From: FCB group bacterium
GTDB taxonomy: Bacteria; Zixibacteria; MSB-5A5; GN15; JAAZOE01
Direction of reading: 5' to 3'
Assembly: GCA_024231695.1 (NCBI GenBank)
Contig: JAAEQF010000752.1
Coordinates: 1-34,683 of the forward strand
DNA length: 34,683 bases
How positions within the stretch are numbered: the first letter of the stretch is position 1; each line of letters begins with the position of its first letter. Shown piece by piece: positions 7,714 to 15,918 of the stretch. The notes beneath the pieces were generated by a model. The model made no database searches. It saw only the letters and a list, made by a program, of their open reading frames with translations, and had not been told where the DNA came from. Position numbers and translations under genes: made by a program.

Positions 7714-8638
7714 AGGCACACTTTCAAGGAGTATCCGATGCTCCTCTTTTCAAAATTGACCAATTATATCGCCCAAGGGTTGCCAAGTCAAGGCAAAAAA
7801 CTTAAAAAACCGTCTTATCCCTCGTATCAATTTAATTTGCCGCACCTACTTAATAACCGAGTAATCTCGCCTGAGAATTTTGTTTATTACTTTAATAAAC
7901 TTCTCGGAACTTAGCGCCTGCAGGCTGTAAAGATGCCAGCAAATCTTTTTCGGCTTTTTGTACTTCTCCTTCTTTCTCGGAGCCATGAACCAACCTGCCT
8001 ATACTGCGATATTATGAGGCTGGATCAAGATCCTTATGTTCATAATATCGACTGAAAATTACCGTTTCTTTACCTGTCGTAATGCAATTGGCATGCCCTC
8101 GGCAAAGATTGCCCGACAATTCCCATGCTTTCTTTATATTGTTGGGATTCAAGGAGTTACTCTTGTCGTACAGTGTTCAACAGTTATACAGTAAGCAAAC
8201 AAGTTCCACATTATTATTGGCCGTTTCCCATAAATTGCAGGTCCGATTCATATTTGCGCTTTTTGTGGGGGAATTATCCTGTAAATGAATCAAGGGAACC
8301 CAACAACCTGCGAGTTGCCTATATTGCCAGGTTCCCTTGAAGGGGGCTGCTTATATAAAAATTAGAACGATGTCCAAATAAAGAGGAGCCCCGACGACCG
8401 TAGCCCCAAAATCAAAGGTGTCGATCAAGAAAATCGTCGGGCCTTTCCTCTAGTGCCTCCTGAGTCTTCAAACCCTTTCCTATACCGAATTTCGACTAAT
8501 GAAACATTTATACAACACGGTATAATCGCGTATTATACCGCGTAGTTGACATATTGCCGTGCTTAATAACGAGTTACATACATAGAACGCCTTCTAAAAA
8601 TCCATTTTTAGGTATTTTAGGCGCTATTGAAGTAGTAA
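7714..8638. other. 0.9-kb gene-free region rich in palindromes
   Basis: I find no convincing gene here. Inverted repeats include GAGAA-TTTT-GTTTATTA-CTT-TAATAAAC-TTCTC (7873-7905); an 11-bp CGATATTATGA (8007-8017) with TCATAATATCG (8040-8050) enclosing GGATC-AA-GATCC; the strong structures at 8290-8450 (separate entry); CGGTATAAT (8518-8526) with ATTATACCG (8532-8540); and CTAAAAAT-CC-ATTTTTAG (8594-8611), close to the stop of the thioredoxin-fold gene. The region may hold small RNAs, long untranslated leaders or remnants of palindromic elements. Confidence 0.5.
8290..8450 (-). ncRNA. Candidate structured RNA / composite hairpin
   Basis: Two long stems lie side by side: a perfect 11-bp TCAAGGGAACC (8290-8300) with GGTTCCCTTGA (8330-8340), and GAGGAGCCCCGACGA (8383-8397) with TCGTCGGG...TTTCCTC (8434-8450). 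Between them GGGGGCT (8342-8348) can pair with AGCCCC either at 8387-8392 or at 8402-8407, giving mutually exclusive or pseudoknotted folds. Read on the minus strand, the second stem is followed by TTTATTT, as in a terminator. I match it to no known RNA family, and the strand is only a best guess. Confidence 0.35.
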
Positions 8639-9058
8639 TTATTTTTTTAGACGGCGCCGTTTGATCGGCGGCTCGGGATCGTCGTCAGGATCGGAACCGT
8701 TACTGCTTAATTGCAGCATGTCAATAATCGCCTGGCGATTAGAACCGACCGACATGAGTCTTCCGGCCACTAAAATCGGCCATTGGACTATTGAGTTATC
8801 ATCGGCCATCAGCGCAATCATATCGCCACGGTTGCCCATAGCCTCTTCCACTTGTTTCTTTTTCCCGTTTTGCGAAGCCGGACTCAGGAAATGCTTGATA
8901 TCTAAATTCCGTAGAAGGCCTGAAAGGTGCCTGGCATTCAACGGGTTAGTGCTTATATCATGCAAACGCAGGTCAATTCCCTGCTTCTCGAGAAATTCCT
9001 TAATCTCACCACAGGACTCATCCCTGGGATCAAAATATAAAACTATTTTTTTATGCAT
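8639..9058 (-). CDS. ArsC/Spx-like thioredoxin-fold protein
   Basis: A 139-residue cytoplasmic protein. YFDPRDESCGEIKEFLEKQG, then LRLHDISTNPLNARHLSGLL, then the cis-proline strand VQWPILVAGRLMSVG follow the layout of the ArsC/Spx family (N-terminal Cys loop, alpha-1, D-I...NPL helix, P-I strand). A single active-site Cys (C16) is present, followed by Gly and no second Cys, so a CxxC glutaredoxin mechanism is excluded. The Arg and NP loop of true arsenate reductases are not evident, so the substrate is unknown. The tail after about residue 117 is acidic then basic (DPDDDPEPPIKRRRLKK). The start at 9058 is certain: GGAGG four bases before ATG. It is probably co-transcribed with the small upstream ORF. 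Confidence 0.78.
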   Translation of the reverse strand: MHKKIVLYFDPRDESCGEIKEFLEKQGIDLRLHDISTNPLNARHLSGLLRNLDIKHFLSPASQNGKKKQVEEAMGNRGDMIALMADDNSIVQWPILVAGRLMSVGSNRQAIIDMLQLSSNGSDPDDDPEPPIKRRRLKK

Positions 9059-9116
9059 TGTACCTCCGTTATTCAGTTAAAAAGCTCTTCAGGGGAGCCT
9101 ACCCAACCACCTTTTC

Positions 9117-9299
9117 TTACAGATTTTTCACTCCGGTCATTTGTAGTGATCCGCACAGGACCCACCCCAGTGCAAACCCTATAAACAACCCAGCGCCTAG
9201 CCCAAACCAAAACATACTCTTTCTCCTGCTGATTAGAACCGCAAAGAGATCCGGCGGCGGCATGTTGTCGGTCATGTTGTCGATCGAGATGTCGCTCAA
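9117..9299 (-). CDS. Possible 60-residue single-span membrane protein
   Basis: A small hydrophobic protein: a polar N-terminus (about 25 residues), then one predicted span, SMFWFGLGAGLFIGFALGWV, and a short tail. A TTG start with AGGG eight bases upstream is chosen; ATG codons at 9275 and 9263 are alternatives. It lies downstream of the promoter at 9433-9460 and upstream of the ArsC-like gene on the same strand, which favours it over a longer Arg-rich frame on the same strand (9073-9399) that lacks any recognisable feature. Function unknown; protein expression is uncertain. Confidence 0.45.
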   Translation of the reverse strand: MSDISIDNMTDNMPPPDLFAVLISRRKSMFWFGLGAGLFIGFALGWVLCGSLQMTGVKNL

Positions 9300-9432
9300 T
9301 GAGGTCGCCCTGATAGAAAAATCGCGATGTCGGACTTGGCAGACCTCGTAACCGCCGGAACCCTAATCCGGTTTTCTCACGAAACATAGCGGATTCCAAC
9401 GCCGATTGAATCGGCTATCACTATTAACGACA

Positions 9433-9460
9433 ATTATACTATAATAGTGTCTGGCGTCAA
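9433..9460 (-). promoter_or_regulatory. Sigma70-type promoter for the small membrane / ArsC-like genes
   Basis: On the minus strand TTGACG (plus 9455-9460), a 16-base spacer and TATAAT (plus 9433-9438) form a near-consensus promoter. The spacer and -10 lie inside an inverted repeat CACTATTA (9419-9426) with TAATAGTG (9442-9449), a possible operator. Confidence 0.65.
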
Positions 9461-9501
9461 TCCGGTTATATTGCGTATTTTAGTGCGTATATTTAGGTTC
9501 T

Positions 9502-12500
9502 CTAGCGAGTTCTGAGATATGTTGCCAAATTAATGTTTGTATTTGTTATACCGAGTTTCTTTCGGACCTGTTCGCGATGTTTTTGAACCGTCAATTGCGA
9601 CAAAACGAGGGTCTCCGCTATTTGTTTGGTTGACATCCCTTCTTTGATCATTTCACAGATTTCAGACTCACGAGAGGTCAGTTTTGTGTATCTGCTTTCG
9701 AACTCATCACTGTCTTTGGTCAGAACAGCATTGAGGTTCAGCTCCAGGGCCTCCATTTCACCGGCATACTGGGGATCGACTTTTTGTTTGAGAGTTTTGA
9801 TAAGGGGCATAATAGATTTATCAATATCGTCCAGAACCTGTTGTTGATAGGTTCGTTTCTGCCTTTCGATATGATCAAAGACCTGTTCCAGAGCAATGTT
9901 TTTCTCCATCAAGGCCTTGCTTTCGGCGCTCAGTTGCTTGCTGGTTTCCCGCAATTTCTCTTCATTTTCCCGCCGCTCAGTGACATTGCGTACCAAAATA
10001 ATGAAATGAACATCGGGTGCCTTCGGATCGCCTTTCACGGCGACTGTGATTTCAAACCAGAGAATTCTCCCGTCGATTTCCAGCGAGTAAGCGGCTTCGC
10101 TTGAGTGACCCGTATCACCGGCTTCCCAAATCGCTGCCATTATAGCCTCGTTAACATCCAGGGGTAGGATCTGTTCCATTCGTTTGCCCATAAATTGATC
10201 GGGGCTGGTGTATAATAGACTGGGATCGGGGGCCCGATAATCGAGAATTCGACCGTTACGGTCAACTTCAAACAGGAGGTCCGGGAGGGCATCGAGAGTA
10301 GCACTCAACTGTTCATGAGCATTTTGAAGTTCTTTTTCAGACAGTTTTCGTTCGGTGATGTCGGTACTTAACCAGATGACATTTAACGTTTGACCCTCAC
10401 TCTTCATGGGTACGATTTTATTGATGAAATAGCTCAAGCCTTTTCCGGGGATGTCCACATAGGTCTGAATGGTTGTGGCTTTTCCGGATGCAAATACTTC
10501 ATCAATTGCATCTTTTATAGTTTTGCGTAATTCCGATGGCATGAATTCGAATAAATATCTTCCAATGATTTCATCTATCGCACCAACATAGGATTTATTT
10601 AAATCGAGGATGACCCCATCTTTATCTATTACCAATATAATATCGTCGGTGTTTTCAACCAGTGAGCGCCATTTTTCCTCATTATCGCGCAGGACCTCTT
10701 CCGCTCGTTTTCGTTCCGTGATATCACGAACCATGGCCAACAGGCGGTCGATATTTCCGATTCGGGCCCGTTTAAGATTTACCTCAACCCAAAAGACACG
10801 TCCCTTCTTGTCTTTCGCTTTCCATTCGAAATGTTGAGGTTCGCCATGACTGGCCTTCATTATACATTCAATAGCATCCTCCTGTGTGAATGGTGGTTCG
10901 TTTTCGCTCAAATCTCCAACAGTCATCGTTCTGGCTTCTTCATACGTAACGCCGTACATTTCACACATCTGTTGATTAACGTCGAGGATTTTTCCGGTTT
11001 CAATATCATGAACAAAGATGGCATCGTTGGCGCTGTTAAAAATGGCTCGATAATTGGCTTCAGAAGCCTGCAGCGCCTTTTCGGCTAATTTACGGGCGAC
11101 AAACCCGCCGATCTGGGCGGCCGTTGTTTCCAATACTTGGCGGGTGGTTGTGGAAACTTCTTCTATTGAATGGGAGGCGATATTCATACAGGCAATGACT
11201 TTGTTTTCATGAAGGACGGGGAGAATGGCAATCAGTCGTATACCCTCACGGACCTTCTTCTCATTCTTGTCAGTATCCAGATCCTTATAGTCGATATAAA
11301 TTGGCTTTCCGGCCATCACCAGACGTGTCGTACGGGAATCTACCTCGAAAAGCGAGACCTCATCGATGAATTCATCGGATAATCCTTTGGCAATAGCTAT
11401 ATCAAGGTTTCCGGAAATCTCATCCACAAGATAGATCCCGCCGGAATCCATGCCCGAATTGCGTATCGTTGCCTCCAAGCAAATACGCAGGGTTTCATCC
11501 AACCCAACGGCGGCGCCAAGCTTCAGGGCCAGAGCATGTTGGGCAAGGATCATCTTTTCGGCAGCTTTGCGCTCGGTGATATCCAGCGCTGTGAAGGTCA
11601 CACCGATAGAGAAGTCATCGGGATCGATAGGCGTGGAACTCAACAAAACATCAATAACCGTACCGTCTTTTTTCCGCCATTGGGTTTTGATGCTTCCAGT
11701 GCCCTGTTCTTTTATCAGGGCATATTTGACCTGTCCCACGCGATCAAATTCATTTTCATCGATATAGAGCATCCGAGCGCTTTGACCGGTCATTTCTTCC
11801 ACCGAATATCCGATCATGTCGCTCAGTTTCTCATTAGTCCAGGTGAGAATGCGACTTTTTACGAGGCCGATACCTATCGGTGCGGATTTGAAGATACTTT
11901 GAAGCATAGCCTGGCTTTGCTGTAAGGCGGCCTCGGCCTTTTTTAAATCGGTTATATCACGAACAGTACCGATCATTCCTGACGGTTTACCGTCTTCACC
12001 GTACAGTACAGAGTTATGCATCAGGGTCGGAAATTCAGTGCCGTCGCGATGGACATGCCATATCTCTCCGCTGAAACTTCCTGTTTCCTGAATCTGTTTG
12101 TTGGCGGCGATTACTGACGGGATTTGTTCTTTGGTATGAAATAAAGACAGGTTTTTGCCCTGCAGTTCTTCGGGAGTATAACCGTGCATGTTGGCAAAAG
12201 CCGCATTGATGAAAATTACTTTACCCTCTAAATCAACCAGAGCAATACCCTCAAGGCTCTGCTTGACAACCGCTGACAGTCTTTGCAGTTGCTCCTCAGC
12301 CTCTTTCCGTTCGGTGATATCGGTTAGAAGTCCCTCATAATGCCTGATATCGCCGTTTTCATCGACAATCGCTCTGGCGTTTTCTAAAACATTGATGATT
12401 CGGCCGTCTTTTCTCTTCAACCTAAATTCGGCGTTAAGAAGCTGTCCGTCCTTTTCGAGTTTATCGGTCAGCACTTTGCGGTCAACGGTATCGACATATA

Positions 12501-13875
12501 TATCCCGGGCATTGACAGAGTTATAGAGTTCATCGACGGAATTGTACCCCAGCATCTGTACCAGAGCCGGGTTGGCCGACAGGATGGTGCCGTCGGGCAG
12601 GGTTTGATAGGCGCCTTCCAGGATATTTTCAAACAGCTCCTGATGCTTGGCTTCGGACGCCTGAGCCGCTTCTTCGGCTTCTCTTCTCTCGCTGATATTT
12701 CGAATAGAGGCCAGAATCGCCGGGCGGCCTTCATACATGATTCGTCCGGCGCTAATCTCGACCGAAACACGCCGGCCATCCTTGTGCAAAATTCCGCTTT
12801 CATACAGGATGGGCGAGTCCTGCCCGGCCATATGCCGGGCGTAATTGTTTTTAACGGTTTCCAGGTCGCGTTTAAAGATGTATTCGGAGAACTCCCTGCC
12901 GATCAATTCCTCGGCCGGCCGACCAATCATTTCACCCAGATGGCGGCTGGCAAATTTGAACCGGCTTTCCTGAATGATGCAAATACCGTCATGTATGCGT
13001 TCGATAAGCTTGCGATACAGTTCCTCGCCTTCCCGCATCGTTTCATCGGCTCGAATGGCCTTGAGATCGGTCAGGAATTCATTGATGTGCTGGTATCGGC
13101 GATCCAGGTTTTTGGCCATAGCCCGGGCCACAATCGATTCCAATTCGTCCGGTAAATCGACGGCATGAAATGAGGGCGGGTCGGGAGATGCCTCGACCAC
13201 CGCTCTCAGGGTTGAGGCCGAATCGGCTTTTCGGAACGGATGGCGACAGGTAAGCATTTCGTAAATAATAATGCCCATCGAAAAAATATCGGTCCGCCGA
13301 TCGACCGCGGCGCAGCCGACCTGTTCCGGCGACAAATATCCCAGACAATCGATCAGATCCGGCCCGGCATTGGAAATGGTCTCGCTTTGAACTCCAGCCC
13401 AGGCGCAAGCGCTGATTGAGACAGCATTGTTTTTACCAATCAAAATCTGTTCGGGGCGGAGATTTTCATGAACGATATCGGCCTTGTGCAAAGCCCGCAG
13501 GGCCTCGCCCAGTTTAACGCCCAAATCAAGAATCTGGGTCAAAGTAAGCTCGCAGGTACGAGTCATCTCCCGCAGTGATATACCCTTGATCTTTTCCTGA
13601 ACCAAAAACGGCCGGTTTTGATATTCGGCCATATCAAGCACGCGGGCAAAACCGGGATGATAGATGGTCATAGCCGCTCGAGCTTTTTGGCAGAAGTGAT
13701 CTTTAATAACTTTGGAGGAGGCGTGGCTGGTCTGCAGGATGGTCAACATTAACTGACGGGAACGTTTCATGTCCTCGGCCAGATATTTGTCGCAATAGAC
13801 GCCGGTTTCGATTTTTTCCAGGATTGAATATTGTAGCAATTCAATCCCTCTGGCCAAATCGGATTCAGGTGCCAT
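9502..13875 (-). CDS. Giant one-component regulator: pseudokinase + 7 PAS + GAF + LuxR-type HTH
   Basis: A cytoplasmic protein of 1457 residues from the ATG with GAGGA seven bases upstream (GTG 13896 is the alternative). Residues ~17-276 have a Hanks-type Ser/Thr kinase fold (YLSPEQ and DIFSMGIIIYEMLTCRHPF retained), but every catalytic element is lost: no glycine loop (IETGVYCDK), Thr for the beta-3 Lys (LMLTIL), Lys for the alpha-C Glu, HEN at 136-138 for HRD, and ACAW for DFG. Seven PAS domains follow (about 285-775 and 940-1310), four before and three after a GAF domain (about 785-935); most end in D-I-T-E-R-K. A coiled coil (about 1310-1395) precedes a LuxR/GerE HTH, SRESEICEMIKEGMSTKQIA...VQKHREQVRKKLG. 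There is no histidine kinase or cyclase output, so it should bind DNA directly in response to several ligands or redox cues. Targets unknown. Confidence 0.93.
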   Translation of the reverse strand: MAPESDLARGIELLQYSILEKIETGVYCDKYLAEDMKRSRQLMLTILQTSHASSKVIKDHFCQKARAAMTIYHPGFARVLDMAEYQNRPFLVQEKIKGISLREMTRTCELTLTQILDLGVKLGEALRALHKADIVHENLRPEQILIGKNNAVSISACAWAGVQSETISNAGPDLIDCLGYLSPEQVGCAAVDRRTDIFSMGIIIYEMLTCRHPFRKADSASTLRAVVEASPDPPSFHAVDLPDELESIVARAMAKNLDRRYQHINEFLTDLKAIRADETMREGEELYRKLIERIHDGICIIQESRFKFASRHLGEMIGRPAEELIGREFSEYIFKRDLETVKNNYARHMAGQDSPILYESGILHKDGRRVSVEISAGRIMYEGRPAILASIRNISERREAEEAAQASEAKHQELFENILEGAYQTLPDGTILSANPALVQMLGYNSVDELYNSVNARDIYVDTVDRKVLTDKLEKDGQLLNAEFRLKRKDGRIINVLENARAIVDENGDIRHYEGLLTDITERKEAEEQLQRLSAVVKQSLEGIALVDLEGKVIFINAAFANMHGYTPEELQGKNLSLFHTKEQIPSVIAANKQIQETGSFSGEIWHVHRDGTEFPTLMHNSVLYGEDGKPSGMIGTVRDITDLKKAEAALQQSQAMLQSIFKSAPIGIGLVKSRILTWTNEKLSDMIGYSVEEMTGQSARMLYIDENEFDRVGQVKYALIKEQGTGSIKTQWRKKDGTVIDVLLSSTPIDPDDFSIGVTFTALDITERKAAEKMILAQHALALKLGAAVGLDETLRICLEATIRNSGMDSGGIYLVDEISGNLDIAIAKGLSDEFIDEVSLFEVDSRTTRLVMAGKPIYIDYKDLDTDKNEKKVREGIRLIAILPVLHENKVIACMNIASHSIEEVSTTTRQVLETTAAQIGGFVARKLAEKALQASEANYRAIFNSANDAIFVHDIETGKILDVNQQMCEMYGVTYEEARTMTVGDLSENEPPFTQEDAIECIMKASHGEPQHFEWKAKDKKGRVFWVEVNLKRARIGNIDRLLAMVRDITERKRAEEVLRDNEEKWRSLVENTDDIILVIDKDGVILDLNKSYVGAIDEIIGRYLFEFMPSELRKTIKDAIDEVFASGKATTIQTYVDIPGKGLSYFINKIVPMKSEGQTLNVIWLSTDITERKLSEKELQNAHEQLSATLDALPDLLFEVDRNGRILDYRAPDPSLLYTSPDQFMGKRMEQILPLDVNEAIMAAIWEAGDTGHSSEAAYSLEIDGRILWFEITVAVKGDPKAPDVHFIILVRNVTERRENEEKLRETSKQLSAESKALMEKNIALEQVFDHIERQKRTYQQQVLDDIDKSIMPLIKTLKQKVDPQYAGEMEALELNLNAVLTKDSDEFESRYTKLTSRESEICEMIKEGMSTKQIAETLVLSQLTVQKHREQVRKKLGITNTNINLATYLRTR

Positions 13876-14060
13876 GTCGTTATCCTCTTGACTCACAGCC
13901 GTCTTCCAGGTAACTTACAATTTGAAAAACTGATGTCCCCCCCGAGATGTTGATCCCGTATAAATGTACGTAATGCGTAGCCCAACTGCAACTGATATTT
14001 GCGCAATCCAGTACAAATTTATTGTCTAATTATATGTTGCACAAGGGTATCGATTCACTG

Positions 14061-14104
14061 GTAGTCTGGATATTAAGGTTTTCAATCAAATTATAATAGA
14101 CTAC
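14061..14104 (-). other. AT-rich 3' stem-loop after the PNP gene
   Basis: GTAGTCT (14061-14067) and AGACTAC (14098-14104) form a perfect 7-bp stem, extended inside by AT-rich pairing. It spans the stop codon of the phosphorylase gene. There is no T tract, so termination or mRNA protection is only a guess. Confidence 0.35.
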
Positions 14105-14922
14105 ATTTTTTTAACGACTCCAGCAATCAGTTCGCGCAAATACGGTTCGGCGGAAGATGCAATTTTAATAACTTTTTCCAGACTGCAGGGTTCCAGAGCG
14201 TCTGGCAAACCCATATCGGTGATAATCGACATTCCCAGAACTTTGGTTCCTTGTTGACGAGCAACCAGCACTTCGGGCACGGTGGACATACCGACCGTGT
14301 CAGCGCCAATTATGCGCAAGAATCGATATTCGGCGGCCGTTTCCAGATTTGGACCGGTAACCGAGACATAAACTCCCTTTTTGAGTGGAATTTTCAGATC
14401 AAGAGCAACTTCCTCGGCCAGCCTGAGCAGATCGGCGTCATAGCAATTGTACATATCGGGAAAACGGACACCGAGTCGGTCGTCATTGGCTCCAATCAGG
14501 GGATTATCGCTCTGCAGGTTGATATGATCGGTCATGGCCATAATGTCGCCGCCTTTGAAAAGCGGATTAAGGCCGCCGCTGGCATTGGACACGATAAGCG
14601 TTTCCATGCCCAGCTGTTTCATTACCCGCACCGGAAAAGTCACCTGTTTCATGGAATAACCTTCGTAATAATGAAACCGCCCCTGCATGGCCACGACCGG
14701 TTTTCCTTTCAATTGCCCGAAAAGAAAGCGGCCGTGATGCGACTCCACGGTTGACACGGGAAAATGGGGAATATCATCATAATCAATGGTGGTTTCAATT
14801 TCGATGCCGTCGGCCAGTGAACCTAGTCCGGTTCCGAGAATAATTCCAATTTGAGGAATATGTTCGGTCTTTTGGCGAATGGCCTTCACCGCATCGTTTA
14901 TTTTTTCATACAGGTTATCCAT
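14101..14922 (-). CDS. punA: Purine nucleoside phosphorylase (trimeric, PunA/NP-II type)
   Basis: Cleaves purine nucleosides with phosphate to free base and (deoxy)ribose-1-phosphate (EC 2.4.2.1), in purine salvage. 273 residues, normal length. Motifs: phosphate loop IGIILGTGLGSLAD (25-38), the VESHHGRFLFG His pair, MQGRFHYYEGYSM, VSNASGGLNP, SVTGPNLETAAEYRFLR, and GADTVGMSTVPEVLVARQ. At the position that reads the purine 6-substituent, where 6-oxopurine enzymes have Asn (ITN), this protein has ITDMGLPD with Asp ~236, as methylthioadenosine phosphorylases do. It could therefore prefer 6-amino purines, or be a PNP variant. ATG 14922 has AGGA nine bases upstream. It is last in the yggS operon, 50 bases after the sugar kinase gene. 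Confidence 0.95.
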   Translation of the reverse strand: MDNLYEKINDAVKAIRQKTEHIPQIGIILGTGLGSLADGIEIETTIDYDDIPHFPVSTVESHHGRFLFGQLKGKPVVAMQGRFHYYEGYSMKQVTFPVRVMKQLGMETLIVSNASGGLNPLFKGGDIMAMTDHINLQSDNPLIGANDDRLGVRFPDMYNCYDADLLRLAEEVALDLKIPLKKGVYVSVTGPNLETAAEYRFLRIIGADTVGMSTVPEVLVARQQGTKVLGMSIITDMGLPDALEPCSLEKVIKIASSAEPYLRELIAGVVKKM

Positions 14923-14972
14923 GGAAAAGCGTCCTTATGATTTTTCGCTCTTTATCATCGTGAAAACACAGA

Positions 14973-15902
14973 TTATATCAGGTCAACCGCCGGCAGGCGC
15001 ACGCTTTCCTTGAGCGCGGCGGCGCGGTCGTTGATTTTTTTACTGGTTAGACCAGCGGTTTTGCGACAGCTGAAATCCTCGACGCAAAACGAAGCCATAA
15101 CCGTTCCGGCCGCCAGTCCGCGCCGGAAAGCATTTTCGTTGATGGTTCGGGAACGGGCCATCCGGCCGATAAAACCGCCGGCAAACGAATCTCCGGCTCC
15201 GGTTGGATCTTTGACTTTCGGCAGCGGCACAGCGGGCAGTGAGAAGAAGCTGCGGCGGCCGAAAATCGATACGCCGTGCGAACCTCTTTTGATAATTACC
15301 CGGCGCGGCCCCAGACGAAGCAAGTGATCGGCGGCCTGCGGCAACGAGGACGTCCCGCAAAACTGGCCCGCCTCACCGTCGTTGATGCAGACAACATCGA
15401 CGCGGCGAAAGACTTGTTCCAGAAGTTTCGGTTCGGTTTTGATCCAGAGGTTCATCGTATCGCAAAGAATCAGGCGAGGGGATGTCATCTGCCCCAGCAC
15501 TTCCAGCTGAAGGGCCGGGTGAATATTGCCCAGCAAAACAAATGGGGCGCGGCGGTAGCGTTCAGGCAGCCGGGGATGAAACGATTCGAAAACGTTGAGA
15601 CAGGTGGAACGCGAATGAGCCTGGTTCATATCGCCTTCATAATATCCCGACCAGTGAAATGTTTTTCCACCGGATTCGATTTGCAGGCCCTTAAGATCGA
15701 CGCCTCGTTTTTTCAAAAGATTGATATGTTTGCGGGCGAAATCATCACCGACCACACCGACAATACCGGGTGAGGCGAAGTAGGAAGCAGCTATTGAGGC
15801 ATAAGTGGCTGAACCGCCGAGCACATTGTCGGCCCGGCCGAACGGGGTTTCTATCGAGTCCACGGCCACTGAGCCGACTATCAGAAGATTCATGTTGTTC
15901 AT
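14973..15902 (-). CDS. PfkB-family carbohydrate/nucleoside kinase
   Basis: ATP-dependent kinase of the ribokinase fold, 309 residues. Sequence features: N-terminal LLIVGSVAVDSIETPFG, the substrate-binding GGSATYASIAAS (29-40), and the C-terminal signature KDPTGAGDSFAGGF (231-244) with catalytic D238 and the anion hole GAG. INDGEAGQFCG is the usual N-x-x-E motif position. The family covers ribose, fructose-6-phosphate, adenosine and inosine kinases; the sequence alone does not settle the substrate. Directly upstream of purine nucleoside phosphorylase, a nucleoside or ribose role is a reasonable inference. Two ATGs (15902, 15893) share one GGAG; the first is almost on top of it, the second is 10 bases away. 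The gap to the preceding gene is 16 bases. Confidence 0.92.
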   Translation of the reverse strand: MNNMNLLIVGSVAVDSIETPFGRADNVLGGSATYASIAASYFASPGIVGVVGDDFARKHINLLKKRGVDLKGLQIESGGKTFHWSGYYEGDMNQAHSRSTCLNVFESFHPRLPERYRRAPFVLLGNIHPALQLEVLGQMTSPRLILCDTMNLWIKTEPKLLEQVFRRVDVVCINDGEAGQFCGTSSLPQAADHLLRLGPRRVIIKRGSHGVSIFGRRSFFSLPAVPLPKVKDPTGAGDSFAGGFIGRMARSRTINENAFRRGLAAGTVMASFCVEDFSCRKTAGLTSKKINDRAAALKESVRLPAVDLI

Positions 15903-15918
15903 TCTCCGCTGGATGAGA

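Noticed and set aside
8082-8288. 68-codon plus-strand ORF in the gene-free region
   Set aside because: No ribosome site, no domain, overlapping alternative frames of similar length; it looks random.
8383-8450. Stem with a GAGGAAAG-like arm (minus strand) as RNase P RNA
   Set aside because: Only the short GAGGAAAG resemblance is present; the other conserved RNase P blocks and the ~350-nt size are missing.
9073-9399. Minus-strand frame of 108 codons overlapping the 60-residue membrane ORF
   Set aside because: Arg-rich with no recognisable feature, and it runs into the ribosome site of the next gene; the membrane-span frame is more plausible.
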